From Devosia equisanguinis (GTDB lineage Bacteria > Pseudomonadota > Alphaproteobacteria > Rhizobiales > Devosiaceae): a stretch of DNA of 12,200 bases. The notes under the pieces are model-generated. The model did not search any database and had not been told where the DNA came from. It was given only the letters and a program-made list of their open reading frames with translations. This document shows, piece after piece, positions 11,999 through 12,200 of this stretch (position 1 is its first letter; the number at the start of each line of letters is the position of its first letter). The stretch covers positions 1-12,200 of the forward strand of contig CAMDAL010000095.1 of NCBI GenBank assembly GCA_945888565.1, written 5' to 3'. The position numbers and the translations under genes are program-made.

Positions 11999-12024
11999 AC
12001 GCGACCGCTGAGAGAGCCGCCCGC

Positions 12025-12200
12025 ATGTCCATTTCGCTCGACCTCGACCATCACTCGCATGTCGACCGGCCCAGATCCGGCCGGACGTCGCTGGTCGGGC
12101 TGATGAAGCCGGAGCTGCGCGACGTGCTGAAGGGCATCGGTCTCGATGACCGCGAAGCCAAGATGCGGGCCAGCCAGCTGTGGAACTGGATCTATCACAA
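12025..12200 (+). CDS. rlmN: Dual-specificity RNA methyltransferase RlmN, N-terminal part (3' end outside window)
   Basis: The first 58 codons of an ORF running off the right edge. After a short variable leader (MSISLDLDHHSHVDRPRSGR), the segment SLVGLMKPELRDVLKGIGL and then MRASQLWNWIYH match the N-terminal accessory domain of RlmN. This radical-SAM enzyme methylates C2 of A2503 in 23S rRNA and A37 in some tRNAs. The CxxxCxxC radical-SAM cluster and catalytic cysteines would lie beyond the window, so activity cannot be judged. GAGAG lies about nine bases before the ATG, and a TATGAT element is upstream. Confidence 0.88.
   Translation, partial: MSISLDLDHHSHVDRPRSGRTSLVGLMKPELRDVLKGIGLDDREAKMRASQLWNWIYH

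Overview
The window is about 12.2 kb of GC-rich DNA (codon third positions strongly G/C) with gene families and gene order typical of an alphaproteobacterium of the Hyphomicrobiales. The rimM-trmD-rplS block, DUF2794, the IalB-family proteins and the rlmN neighbourhood all fit this. Devosiaceae or a close relative is my guess; I cannot place the genus from the sequence alone. There is no mobile element, CRISPR array, tRNA or rRNA, and no prophage or defence locus. Most of the window is housekeeping or envelope genes.

Left part (1-4840). The 3' end of rimM overlaps trmD (TTG start) by four bases. A perfect 16-bp hairpin follows, facing a leftward metal operon that reads, in transcription order, a small DUF2946-like secreted protein, a YcnI(DUF1775)-PCuAC fusion, and a SCO1/SenC copper chaperone. 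The last two overlap by ATGA. The set looks like periplasmic copper handling and CuA loading of cytochrome oxidase. Diverging from it is a complete adenosylcobalamin riboswitch in front of hupE, probably a B12-repressed cobalt or nickel importer. A CRP/FNR-type dyad (TTGAT-CTTG-ATCAC) lies between the two transcription units. rplS (L19, with a long Ala/Glu tail) follows, with its own structured leader and a textbook UUCG-loop terminator. The usual rimM-trmD-rplS cluster is therefore split here by copper and cobalt genes.

Middle part (4861-8862). This holds a nucleotidyltransferase-fold-like orphan, a zinc-ribbon plus metallo-beta-lactamase-fold protein with a degenerate metal motif, a secreted DUF1223 thioredoxin-like protein, a 306-base intergenic region full of hairpins that includes a leftward intrinsic terminator, DUF2794, and two convergent GNAT acetyltransferases. 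The last codons of the two acetyltransferases form one long inverted repeat.

Right part (8884-12200). This holds a Bax-inhibitor-1 family membrane protein (leftward, with promoter and terminator visible), the 2'-5' RNA ligase family gene thpR, two tandem IalB-family secreted proteins, and the 5' end of rlmN.

The items most worth following up are the shared copper/cobalt regulatory region, the candidate minus-strand small RNA at 7227-7343, and the domain fusions. I did not find evidence of an entirely new system.
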